In this document: in pieces, positions 1 through 7,321 of the stretch
How the letters are laid out: each line of letters starts with the position of its first letter
Numbering within the stretch: position 1 is the first letter of the stretch
The notes under the pieces: generated by a model
Told to the model about the DNA's origin: nothing
The model's database searches: none
The model's input: only the letters and a program-made list of their open reading frames with translations
Program-made: the position numbers and the translations under genes
Source: Candidatus Cloacimonadota bacterium
Lineage (GTDB): Bacteria; Cloacimonadota; Cloacimonadia; Cloacimonadales; TCS61
Direction: 5' to 3'
DNA length: 32,086 bases
NCBI GenBank assembly: GCA_030667725.1
Contig: DAOUVH010000001.1
Location: 1 to 32,086, forward strand

Positions 1-308
1 CTGGGATATTATTTACCTTAACCTCAATCCCCAAATTACAATCACCATTAGATGATTCACTGAACATTGATAAATTAGCTCATTTCATTGTTTATTTGAT
101 ATTTGCTTATTTATTCATGAAAATGTTCAATGAAAAACAGTACATTCAAAAGCTAAAACTATTATCCGTCTTAGCCTTTATAATACCCATCTTCGATGAA
201 TTACATCAAATACCGATCCCCGGTAGATCCTTTTCCTATTTTGATATTCTTGCTGATTTCCTGGGATTCCTTGCTGTGATCATCTACTTCAAGACAAAGC
301 TAAAATGA
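1..308 (+). CDS. VanZ-family membrane protein, 5' end outside window
   Basis: Small integral membrane protein of the VanZ-like family, a group whose precise role is usually unknown; the founding member gives low-level teicoplanin resistance. The reading frame (codons from base 3) is open to the left edge, so the start is missing. Visible hallmarks are DKLAHFIVYLIFAYLF (the family's D-K-x-x-H-F signature helix) and, after a second hydrophobic stretch, DELHQIPIPGRSFSYFDILAD followed by a final transmembrane helix. That D-E-x-H-Q ... G-R ... D pattern is diagnostic of VanZ-like proteins. A TTG at 96 could be taken as a start, but it lies inside the signature helix, so it is only an artefact of the truncation. 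The gene converges on the small gene at 319-699 with a 10-base gap. Confidence 0.85.
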   Translation, partial: GILFTLTSIPKLQSPLDDSLNIDKLAHFIVYLIFAYLFMKMFNEKQYIQKLKLLSVLAFIIPIFDELHQIPIPGRSFSYFDILADFLGFLAVIIYFKTKLK

Positions 309-318
309 TCTTTAGAGA

Positions 319-699
319 TTAATCCTTAATCCGTTTAAGTGAGACTACTAATTCATAATGAAATGGTGGTTTTAACCAGATCTGCTTTTTGAGATACTTC
401 TGAGGGTTGTCCATGATCTCTTTTTGAGGCACTTCTTCTACTTGATTTTCCTTTGAAACTACCAAATAGATATTTTCACTTTTTTGGATTGTTTTTCCAG
501 TTGGCATAAGCTCTCCTACTAATTTATATTTTGGATGTTTTTCAATAAAATCTATAAGCATTTCATTTGTTATCTTACTTCTATATTCCTTGCAATACCT
601 TCTGTCCTCACAACTTGCAGCACACACAATAATATCTGTATGCCGTTTGTTTTTAGGACAAACAACAAGGTTTATATCGTCTCGAATATGCTTTCTCAA
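319..699 (-). CDS. Hypothetical protein with four N-terminal cysteines
   Basis: 126-residue protein that I do not recognise. It is soluble, with no signal peptide or membrane segment. The N-terminal third carries four cysteines (C14, C26, C30, C36; spacing C-x11-C-x3-C-x5-C) plus H20, which could bind zinc or an iron-sulfur cluster. The middle and C-terminal parts are mixed charged and hydrophobic with no obvious motif. The start is a TTG only 6 bases after the dapA stop, so the two are probably co-transcribed. The Shine-Dalgarno sequence is weak (AGAGAAAA), so the exact start is uncertain; the next methionine would remove all the cysteines. Function unknown. Confidence 0.65.
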   Translation of the reverse strand: MRKHIRDDINLVVCPKNKRHTDIIVCAASCEDRRYCKEYRSKITNEMLIDFIEKHPKYKLVGELMPTGKTIQKSENIYLVVSKENQVEEVPQKEIMDNPQKYLKKQIWLKPPFHYELVVSLKRIKD

Positions 700-705
700 T
701 TTTCT

Positions 706-1581
706 CTACACTAATTTATATTTTTTTAAGACTTTTTCTAACGTTTTTAGATTACCCTCTTCCATAGAACATAGTGGTAAACGTAATTCTCTTTCTATCA
801 TCTTCATCAGATGCAATGATTCTTTCACTGGAATTGGATTTGTCTCGATAAACAATGCTTTGTTGATCCCAATAAGCTCTTGATGAATTTTAAGTGCTTC
901 AGTATATTTTCCATTGGAACATAATGCAACCAGATCATGAACTTTGCGTGGTAAAATGTTTGCTGTTACTGAAATCACTCCATCTCCCCCACATGACATT
1001 ATCGGCAGATTCAAAGCATCTTCACCTGACATCACAGAAAAATCTTTATTTGTATTCTTCACAATGCGTGAAAGTTGATCAAGATCACCACTTGCTTCTT
1101 TGATGCCGACTATATTACTAAATTCCTTTGCTAATCTGATAGTCGTATCTGCATTGATATTAACACCTGTTCTTCCCGGGACATTATAGATCACTAAAGG
1201 AATTATAGTGCTTTCTGCAACCGCCTTAAAATACTGATATAAACCTTTCTGAGTTGGTTTATTATAATATGGAGTTATTATTAATGCATAATCTACTCCC
1301 CACTCCTGAGCTTTGATTGTAGCTGAGATAGTATGCTGTAAATTGTTCGTTCCTGTTCCCATCATAACCGGAATTCGTTTATCTATCTTCTTGATCCCAA
1401 AACGAACTAATCTCTCTTTTTCATCACCAGCTAAAGTTGGAGATTCTCCAGTTGTTCCGCAAAATAGCATTCCATTTGTTTTATTTTCAATTTGAAAATC
1501 TATAAGCTTTTCAAGAGAATTGTAATCTATCTCATTATTTTTAAATGGAGTAACTAATGCAACGTACGAACCCTTCAACAT
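706..1581 (-). CDS. dapA: 4-hydroxy-tetrahydrodipicolinate synthase
   Basis: Cytoplasmic aldolase-type enzyme that condenses pyruvate with L-aspartate semialdehyde, the first committed step of lysine and meso-diaminopimelate synthesis. At 291 residues it has the normal family length. Catalytic features are all visible: GTTGESPTL (T43/T44), Y132 in the IYNVPGRTG loop, R137, and Schiff-base lysine K161 in GIKEASGD. A strong GAGGAGG ribosome-binding site sits 4 bases before the ATG. It lies 80 bases downstream of trmL with its own candidate promoter, and is followed closely by a small cysteine-containing protein. No other lysine-pathway genes are in the window. Confidence 0.97.
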   Translation of the reverse strand: MLKGSYVALVTPFKNNEIDYNSLEKLIDFQIENKTNGMLFCGTTGESPTLAGDEKERLVRFGIKKIDKRIPVMMGTGTNNLQHTISATIKAQEWGVDYALIITPYYNKPTQKGLYQYFKAVAESTIIPLVIYNVPGRTGVNINADTTIRLAKEFSNIVGIKEASGDLDQLSRIVKNTNKDFSVMSGEDALNLPIMSCGGDGVISVTANILPRKVHDLVALCSNGKYTEALKIHQELIGINKALFIETNPIPVKESLHLMKMIERELRLPLCSMEEGNLKTLEKVLKKYKLV

Positions 1582-1609
1582 ACAACCTCCTCACAACTAT
1601 CATATGAAC

Positions 1610-1638
1610 AAATTATTTCCATTGAAATTACCCGTCAA
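1610..1638 (-). promoter_or_regulatory. Candidate sigma70-type promoter of dapA
   Basis: On the minus strand TTGACG (1638-1633) is followed by a 17-base spacer and TAATTT (1615-1610). The predicted start point lies about 20 bases before the dapA ribosome-binding site. The -35 box is good and the -10 box poor (3 of 6), so this is tentative. Confidence 0.3.
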
Positions 1639-1661
1639 TAGACATTTATTAATCTTTACAA

Positions 1662-2129
1662 TTAAAATCCGATCTGCCGCCATGCTTCATAGATAACTAT
1701 TGCAACACTATTCGATAAGTTTATTGATCGAATTTGTGAACTCATGGGAATTGTGATATTAGACTTCTGATATTTTTCCAAGATATTCTCTGGTATACCT
1801 TTCGATTCAGGTCCAAATACGAAAATATCACCCTTTTCATATTCTAATTCGGTAAATTTTCTATCCGTTTTTGTTGTACAGAAATAAATGTTACTATCAG
1901 GAAACTCTGACAGGAAATCATCCAGAGAATCATGGATTTTAATAGAGAGATTATCCCAATAATCTAATCCAGCCCGTTTAACTAATTTATCAGTTAAAAG
2001 AAATCTCATAGGTTTAATAATATGAAGCATTGAGTTCGTACCGACACAAAGCCGACCTATATTGCCGGTATTAGATGGAATTTCAGGTTGATACAGAACA
2101 ATGTGGAAATTTATTTGGGAATTGCTCAT
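1662..2129 (-). CDS. trmL: tRNA (cytidine/uridine-34 2'-O)-methyltransferase, SpoU family
   Basis: SPOUT-fold RNA methyltransferase that uses S-adenosylmethionine to methylate the 2'-OH of the wobble base of certain leucine tRNAs. The sequence HIVLYQPEIPSNTGNIGR is the characteristic N-terminus (NTGNIGR motif 1). Motif 2 appears as FGPESKGIP and motif 3 as SINLSNSVAIVIYE, together building the trefoil-knot SAM site. An upstream start at 2162 is possible, but the ATG at 2129 overlaps the stop of the preceding gene in an ATGA, suggesting translational coupling, and it gives 155 residues, the usual YibK/TrmL length. It is the last gene of the run before the dapA promoter. Confidence 0.92.
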   Translation of the reverse strand: MSNSQINFHIVLYQPEIPSNTGNIGRLCVGTNSMLHIIKPMRFLLTDKLVKRAGLDYWDNLSIKIHDSLDDFLSEFPDSNIYFCTTKTDRKFTELEYEKGDIFVFGPESKGIPENILEKYQKSNITIPMSSQIRSINLSNSVAIVIYEAWRQIGF

Positions 2130-3151
2130 TTCAACATTATCCGCTTCCATTTCGCTATCCATTCATTATATTGCCATCTAGTTTGCCTAATAGAAAGTTC
2201 ATTAGTATAATCGTTAGTGATTTGCGGCAGGATCTCATAATCTACAGGAAGTTTGACCTTCTTATTAGCAGGTTTCATCCACATTTCATCTGTTATAATT
2301 TCCTGAAATTCTAAAGATAGAAGGAAATCAACAAATTTACCTGCAAGATCTTTCTTTTGTGATGAGTTTAATATTCCTACACCTTGAATGAATTTGAATC
2401 CACCTTCTTTTGGAATCGTGGATTTGTATTTATCAGTATTATCATGTTGTAAATGGTATATTGGAGTTGTATCCATTCCGATGATCATAGGTGCTTCACC
2501 AGCTAAAAAAGCATTGTATGCGTCATTCTGATTATCAAAAATACTGAAAACATTATCTTTAATACTACGCCAGAAGTGACCATATCCATTTCTACCAAAA
2601 GCAGCTACAGACCAGTACAGCATAGCCCTTCCAATACTCGTGGTTCTTGGATCCAGCAATATTATCTGATCTTTGAATTTACCATCCTGCATTTCTCCGA
2701 AAGTCGATGGAGGATCAGTAATTATATAGTTATTATAAATAAAAGCGATGTTACTGTAGCAAACCGGATTAACTCGATATTCTTTATCAAAGATGAGATC
2801 GTTATTGATGTTATGCAAATTGTTTGATTCGTATGGGAAAAATAAACTATCCTGCAATGCTCTGAACAGTAACGTGTTATCGATACCGAACACCAGATCA
2901 ATATCTGTGCTGTCTTTTTCTGAAATGGTTTTATCAAGCATGGAAAGTGCATTGGAGAATTTAGTTACTTTTATCTCACACTTAAAAATATTCGTAAAAA
3001 TCGGAATAATATTCTCATAGAAATCTTCGTTTAGGAAGATATCTACAGCATAAATATTTAATGTTTGAATTTCATCGGAAATTTTATTATTATCCTTTTT
3101 ACTGCAGGATAAGATCAAAATCATAATAAGAAATAATAATACCTTTTTCAT
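2126..3151 (-). CDS. ThiB-like ABC substrate-binding lipoprotein
   Basis: Periplasmic solute-binding protein most like the thiamine-binding protein TbpA/ThiB. The N-terminus is a lipoprotein signal (MKKVLLFLIMILILSC, lipobox Cys16), so it is anchored in the membrane. Family landmarks follow in order: LNIYAVDIF at the first strand, DIDLVFGIDNTLL, a segment beginning VNPVCYSNIAFIYNN, ILLDPRTTSIGRAML, AGEAPMIIGMDTTPIYH, and a C-terminal lobe with KFVDFLLSLEFQ. Length is 341 residues. It starts inside the stop of the mlaE-like permease (TAATG overlap), yet no thiP/thiQ permease or ATPase genes are next to it. The thiamine specificity is inferred from similarity; iron or another small ligand is possible. 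Confidence 0.75.
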   Translation of the reverse strand: MKKVLLFLIMILILSCSKKDNNKISDEIQTLNIYAVDIFLNEDFYENIIPIFTNIFKCEIKVTKFSNALSMLDKTISEKDSTDIDLVFGIDNTLLFRALQDSLFFPYESNNLHNINNDLIFDKEYRVNPVCYSNIAFIYNNYIITDPPSTFGEMQDGKFKDQIILLDPRTTSIGRAMLYWSVAAFGRNGYGHFWRSIKDNVFSIFDNQNDAYNAFLAGEAPMIIGMDTTPIYHLQHDNTDKYKSTIPKEGGFKFIQGVGILNSSQKKDLAGKFVDFLLSLEFQEIITDEMWMKPANKKVKLPVDYEILPQITNDYTNELSIRQTRWQYNEWIAKWKRIMLK

Positions 3152-3912
3152 TATATTGATCCAAATAATAATGCAGCTACAATAAAATCCATGACCAGAA
3201 TTAGAATTGAGGAATAGACAACTGTAATAGTTGTAACTCTTCCTACTCCTTCAGCTCCGCCTTTTGCCTTACTTCCGGCAAAGCAGCCTACTACAGTAAT
3301 TATTAATCCAAAGAATATTGCTTTTATTAATCCACCAATCAGATCGGAAGGTAGAAAGAAATCACGCATATTTGTGAAAAAGCTAAATGCATTGATATGG
3401 TATTTATAGACTGATAAAAGGAAAGCTGAAAAAATCCCAATAAGATTAGCAAAAATCGTTAGAATAGGAAACATAATTATACCGGCAATTATCCGGGGCA
3501 TATAAACAAGATCAACCGGATCGATAGCCATTGTTTCCAAAGCATCAAGCTGCTCACTTACCTTCATAGTTCCAATTTCAGCAGCAATAGATGCACCAAC
3601 TTTTCCAGCCAGCACAAGCCCTGTTAATACCGGTGCAAGTTCTATCATTGTAGATTTCCCTATTAAGACACCAATAAGACTTAGTGGAATATATCCGCTG
3701 GTTTGATAGGAAGCCTGAACAGAAGTTACAAGACCGGTAAAAGCAGATGTAACTGCAATTAGCAAAAAAGAATCATAACCGATTCTTTTCATCTGCTTCA
3801 TGATTTCGTTAAAACGTTTTTTTATTTTAGGAATGTGACTCAAAATGGCAGCATTGAATAAAACAAATTCACCAATTAAATTAATGAAAGTGAATCTAAA
3901 CTTCATATTCAT
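3151..3912 (-). CDS. mlaE: MlaE/YrbE-family ABC transporter permease
   Basis: Inner-membrane permease of the MlaE (Ttg2B/YrbE) type, which in known systems moves phospholipids between inner and outer membrane with the ATPase MlaF and the MCE protein MlaD. At 253 residues the length is normal. The family signature KVGASIAAEIGTMKVSEQLD (residues 104-123) followed by DALETMAIDPVDLVYMPR is intact, with about five hydrophobic segments around it. It overlaps the dnaB 3' end by 17 bases and the following thiB-like gene by a TAATG junction. MlaF and MlaD are not adjacent, which is unusual. A second ATG six bases inside is an alternative start; neither has a strong ribosome-binding site. Confidence 0.88.
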   Translation of the reverse strand: MNMKFRFTFINLIGEFVLFNAAILSHIPKIKKRFNEIMKQMKRIGYDSFLLIAVTSAFTGLVTSVQASYQTSGYIPLSLIGVLIGKSTMIELAPVLTGLVLAGKVGASIAAEIGTMKVSEQLDALETMAIDPVDLVYMPRIIAGIIMFPILTIFANLIGIFSAFLLSVYKYHINAFSFFTNMRDFFLPSDLIGGLIKAIFFGLIITVVGCFAGSKAKGGAEGVGRVTTITVVYSSILILVMDFIVAALLFGSI

Positions 3913-5236
3913 TGAGATCTCTGAAAGCTGTAAATTCCGGTATAAAGCGTAATTTTATCTTCCCAATTGCTCCGTGACGGTTTTTACCAATTATTATCTC
4001 AGCGATTCCAGGTTCTTCAGTTTCTTCATTATATACTTCATCACGATATATGAACATTACAATATCGGCATCTTGTTCAATTGCACCAGATTCTCTTAAA
4101 TCTGAAAGTCTAGGTCTTTTATCATCCCTATTTTCAAGTCCACGGTTCAGTTGTGATAAAGCTATTACCGGTAATCCAAGTTCTTTGGCTAGAATTTTAA
4201 GATATCGGGAAATTTCTGATATCTCCTGCTGTCTGTTTTCTCGGTTACGGCTTGCTGACATTAGCTGCATATAGTCGATTATGATTATATCGAGACCCTT
4301 AAGCTCAGCCTTTAAACGTCTGGTTTTTGCTCGGATATCCAGAATAGTGTTAGCGCCACTGTCATCTATATAGATCTCTTTTCCAGAAAGAACTTCGGCA
4401 GCTCCAGCAATACGGAGCATTTTCTTCTGATTCATTCCAAATCCCTTAAGCATATTATCCATACTAACTTCAGAAGCAGAACTCATCAATCTCATGAGAA
4501 GTTCATTACTCTCCATCTCCATCGTGAATATGCCAACTTTCTTATCATATTGTACTGCCGCATTACTGGCAAGATTTAGAGCAAAAGAAGTTTTCCCCAT
4601 TGCCGGTCTTGCAGCGACAATTATTAGCTGACCGGGGCGTAATCCACCAAGTTTTCTATCCAGATCTATAAAACCGGTCGGTACCCCTAATACACTTTTT
4701 TTAGATGCAGCAGTTTCTTCAATATTCTTTACAGTAGTAGATATAATATTGTGGATCCATTCAAATGTTTTCCGGTTTGGACGCTCAGCAATATTAAATA
4801 TCAACTGCTCCGCTTCATCAACAATATCATCAGCATCTTTATCAGATGCATAACATCCTTCTATTATTTTATTGGATGCTTCAATAAGTTGTCTAACTAA
4901 AGCTTTTTTGAGTACGATATCCGCATGGTATTCAATATTTGCACTGCTTAAAACAACATCAGACAATTCATTTATAAAGGCTTCGCCACCAATAGTTTCA
5001 AGCTGTTTATTTATCTTTAGTTTATCAATTAATGTGATAATATCAATTTCAATATTATTCTCAAAAAGATCACAAATTGTTTTGAAGATAATTTGGTGTG
5101 TTTTACGATAGAAATGTTCTACTTCAAGCAATTCAATTGCTTTTGCAACTGAATATGTATCTATCATCATTGCGGAAAGAACAGCAGCTTCCGCATTTAT
5201 GTCATTTGGTACTTGTCTTTCAATTCTCTTTGGCAT
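3896..5236 (-). CDS. dnaB: Replicative DNA helicase DnaB
   Basis: Hexameric helicase that unwinds DNA at the replication fork and recruits primase. The 446-residue protein has the N-terminal DnaB domain (about 10-110), a linker, and the RecA-like C-terminal domain. Walker A is ARPAMGKTS (209-217), Walker B IIIIDYMQLM (317-326), the sensor motif SQLNR (361-365), and the late basic KNRHG loop is present. No intein is seen. It sits after rpoZ and the uracil-DNA glycosylase gene, with a 108-base AT-rich gap upstream that may hold its own promoter, and overlaps mlaE downstream. Confidence 0.97.
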   Translation of the reverse strand: MPKRIERQVPNDINAEAAVLSAMMIDTYSVAKAIELLEVEHFYRKTHQIIFKTICDLFENNIEIDIITLIDKLKINKQLETIGGEAFINELSDVVLSSANIEYHADIVLKKALVRQLIEASNKIIEGCYASDKDADDIVDEAEQLIFNIAERPNRKTFEWIHNIISTTVKNIEETAASKKSVLGVPTGFIDLDRKLGGLRPGQLIIVAARPAMGKTSFALNLASNAAVQYDKKVGIFTMEMESNELLMRLMSSASEVSMDNMLKGFGMNQKKMLRIAGAAEVLSGKEIYIDDSGANTILDIRAKTRRLKAELKGLDIIIIDYMQLMSASRNRENRQQEISEISRYLKILAKELGLPVIALSQLNRGLENRDDKRPRLSDLRESGAIEQDADIVMFIYRDEVYNEETEEPGIAEIIIGKNRHGAIGKIKLRFIPEFTAFRDLNEYEV

Positions 5237-5344
5237 AACTAATCCTATATATTAAATAATTATTAATCAATTTTTATTATAGTAGAAATAGTGCAACATT
5301 TTTTTAAAATAATCTTAAAATGAAATAGAAATGAAGTCTATAAT

Positions 5345-5989
5345 TTATTGTCCGAAGTAATCTTTTTGCAGTTTTTGAAGATCAATCCAGGCAAATGTTT
5401 TCCAGTTTGGATTTCTCAATAATGCTGAAGGGTGGTATGAGACGAATGTTTTTATTCCATTGAAATTATAAGTTTGCTGTCTGAAAGCTTTTAATGTCTG
5501 TTCAATTTCCAAAAGTGTAACCGCTGCCACCTTTCCAAGAATGAGAATAAACTCCGGTTGAATTATGGATATTTGTTCTTCCAGATATGGCAGACACGCA
5601 CTTTTTTCTTCAGGCAGTGGATTGCGATTATCTGGTGGACGACATTTCACTATATTAGCAATATACACTTCATCACGAGAAAGATTTATCGCACTCAGCA
5701 TTTTGGTAAGTAGTTGCCCTGATCTACCTACAAAAACCTTCCCCATCCTGTCCTCGTCGGCACCAGGACCTTCTCCAATGATCAAAAGTCTTGCATCAGC
5801 ATTCCCATTTCCATAAACAAATTTATTACGTCCTGTATGCAAAGTGCATTTTGTGCAAGTATGATATTTTTCTTCGAGTTCTTTAAGCAGTTCTGTTTTA
5901 TTTATTTGAATTGGGGGTTTAACAAAAATATCTTGAATACCGGATAATTTCAAATATTCAAGATATTGTTTAATAGCTTTGTTATACAA
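5345..5989 (-). CDS. Family-4 uracil-DNA glycosylase, 4Fe-4S
   Basis: DNA repair enzyme that removes uracil from DNA, of the iron-sulfur family 4 best known in thermophiles and common in anaerobes. The cluster cysteines are C45, C48, C116 and C132, with the CxxC pair and the 16-residue spacing typical of the family. Active-site motif A is GEGPGADED (72-80) and motif B is HPSALLRNP (186-194). The start is a TTG 15 bases after the rpoZ stop; no ATG is available before the catalytic region, and the N-terminal helix looks native. It is in the same run as gmk, rpoZ and dnaB. At 214 residues the length is normal. Confidence 0.92.
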   Translation of the reverse strand: MYNKAIKQYLEYLKLSGIQDIFVKPPIQINKTELLKELEEKYHTCTKCTLHTGRNKFVYGNGNADARLLIIGEGPGADEDRMGKVFVGRSGQLLTKMLSAINLSRDEVYIANIVKCRPPDNRNPLPEEKSACLPYLEEQISIIQPEFILILGKVAAVTLLEIEQTLKAFRQQTYNFNGIKTFVSYHPSALLRNPNWKTFAWIDLQKLQKDYFGQ

Positions 5990-6004
5990 ATATATCTCGA
6001 TAGA

Positions 6005-6238
6005 CTATGTTACTTCTTCTTCGTCATCTTCAACTTCCACAACATAATCTGGAATTACGTTTGAAGCGATGTGGTCCAAAGCTGTTGTAGTTACCTTGCC
6101 TTGTAATGTTCTCTTAACAGAAAATGGTAAATTACTAATTCTTTCCGCTTCCAGATTTGCAAGAAGCAAGAAAAGATAAGTCATATTATTGTCTTCTAGA
6201 AATTTCTCTACAATGCTTGAATCTGCGTTTTTGTTCAT
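6005..6238 (-). CDS. rpoZ: RNA polymerase omega subunit (probable)
   Basis: 77-residue acidic-tailed protein directly after gmk, the usual place for rpoZ. The segment TYLFLLLANLEAERIS corresponds to the omega helix that cradles the beta' C-terminus, and KVTTTALDHIASN to the second conserved helix (T-x-A-L-x-x-I-A), but sequence similarity is weak, as is usual for omega of distant phyla. The start is well fixed: GGAGG encoded in the last two glycine codons of gmk serves as ribosome-binding site, and the ATG directly follows the gmk TAA. The highly acidic C-terminus (DDEEE) resembles other omega tails. Confidence 0.72.
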   Translation of the reverse strand: MNKNADSSIVEKFLEDNNMTYLFLLLANLEAERISNLPFSVKRTLQGKVTTTALDHIASNVIPDYVVEVEDDEEEVT

Positions 6239-6850
6239 TTATCCTCCGTAATAATCTTCTATATTAATAAATCTTTCAATTTTATTTTCTTCAGCTTTAA
6301 TTATTGTTTTAATATCATTAACAGCTTTATCAAGATCATCATTTATAATCAGATATTGAAAATCTCTGATCTCTTGAATTTCTTTTTCGGCTGTTTCCAA
6401 TCTAACCTGGATCACTTCATCTGAATCAGTCCCTCTTCCTTTTAACCGCTGAAGCCACACTTCTCTGGATGGTGGAAGAATGAAAACCGTTATATGATCA
6501 ACATCTGAGTTCATGATCTGTTTTGCGCCTTGCACATCAATATCCATGATAATATGGTTTTTCTTTAACACACTATTTATATAACTCTTGGAAGTTCCAT
6601 ACCAAAAGCCATGAACTTTTGCTGACTCAAGGAATTCACCCGAATTCCTCATTTCCAAAAATTTCTCTTCTGAAATAAAATTATAATCAGTTCCGTTAAT
6701 TTCATTGATACGGGCTTTTCTTGTTGTGAAGGAAACAGAATATTTAATCTCACTATCTTCTGCTAATATTTTATTAAAAATAGCAGTTTTTCCGCCACCA
6801 GAAGGTGAGATTAGAATGATTAAAAAATTTCTTTTATTTTCGCTACTCAA
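6239..6850 (-). CDS. gmk: Guanylate kinase
   Basis: Cytoplasmic kinase converting GMP and ATP to GDP and ADP in purine salvage and supply. The P-loop is SPSGGGKT (15-22). The GMP-binding part is recognisable as SFTTRKAR ... INGTDYNFISEEKFLEM and GEFLESAKVHGFWYGTSKS, and the IDVQGAKQ segment follows. Length 203 residues is standard. The start appears to be TTG, with a weak ribosome-binding site, 11 bases downstream of the gcvH stop; no ATG lies before the P-loop. The last two codons (Gly-Gly) double as the rpoZ Shine-Dalgarno sequence. Confidence 0.95.
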   Translation of the reverse strand: MSSENKRNFLIILISPSGGGKTAIFNKILAEDSEIKYSVSFTTRKARINEINGTDYNFISEEKFLEMRNSGEFLESAKVHGFWYGTSKSYINSVLKKNHIIMDIDVQGAKQIMNSDVDHITVFILPPSREVWLQRLKGRGTDSDEVIQVRLETAEKEIQEIRDFQYLIINDDLDKAVNDIKTIIKAEENKIERFINIEDYYGG

Positions 6851-6861
6851 AATAATGTACT

Positions 6862-7239
6862 TTAGTCTTCTATAAGCTGCTTATATTGTTCTGCAGTAAT
6901 GAGATCTTCAAGTTCATTTTTATCACTGAGTTTGACCTTCATGATCCAACCATCACCAAAAGCATCATTATTTATAGTTTCCGGTGTATCTTCAAGATCT
7001 TCGTTAATTGCAATAACTTCTCCACTGATTGGAGAGAGAATATCTTCAACAGCTTTTACAGCTTCAATTGAACCAAAACCTTCTCCCCTTTCAACCTCAT
7101 CTCCAACTTCAGGAAGTTCCACATAAACTATATCACCTAGTTCGTGTTGAGCAAAGTCTGTAATGCCGATCACAGCTTCATCTCCAATGACTTCAACCCA
7201 TTCATGGGATTCAGTATAGAGCAAATTATCCTTAACCAT
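6862..7239 (-). CDS. gcvH: Glycine cleavage system H protein
   Basis: Lipoyl carrier that shuttles the aminomethyl group between the P, T and L proteins of the glycine cleavage complex. The lipoylation site is the lysine in SIEAVKAVEDILSP, preceded by YTESHEW at the N-terminus and followed by SPISGEVIAINE, all classic for GcvH. An in-frame ATG at 7251 exists, but it lies inside the GGAGAG ribosome-binding site that serves the ATG at 7239, so the shorter 125-residue form is preferred. No gcvT or gcvP is nearby, so it is an orphan here. In some organisms lone H proteins act in lipoate assembly instead. Confidence 0.95.
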   Translation of the reverse strand: MVKDNLLYTESHEWVEVIGDEAVIGITDFAQHELGDIVYVELPEVGDEVERGEGFGSIEAVKAVEDILSPISGEVIAINEDLEDTPETINNDAFGDGWIMKVKLSDKNELEDLITAEQYKQLIED

Positions 7240-7321
7240 TATTCTCTCCATTTTTTTGAGTTATGGATTCAAACAGCGTTATTGTGTCAAGTATTATAGT
7301 ATGTACTAAATTATTAAGTAA

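Noticed and set aside
7239..7251. Longer gcvH start at 7251, and similar longer starts for the genes beginning at 18075, 8689, 21054, 25152, 26560 and 29126
   Set aside because: Most of the longer starts overlap the ribosome-binding site of the inner ATG, and at 8725 and 29093 they lack any ribosome-binding site; the inner ATGs have well-spaced GGAG-type sites and better N-termini (signal peptides or conserved first strands).
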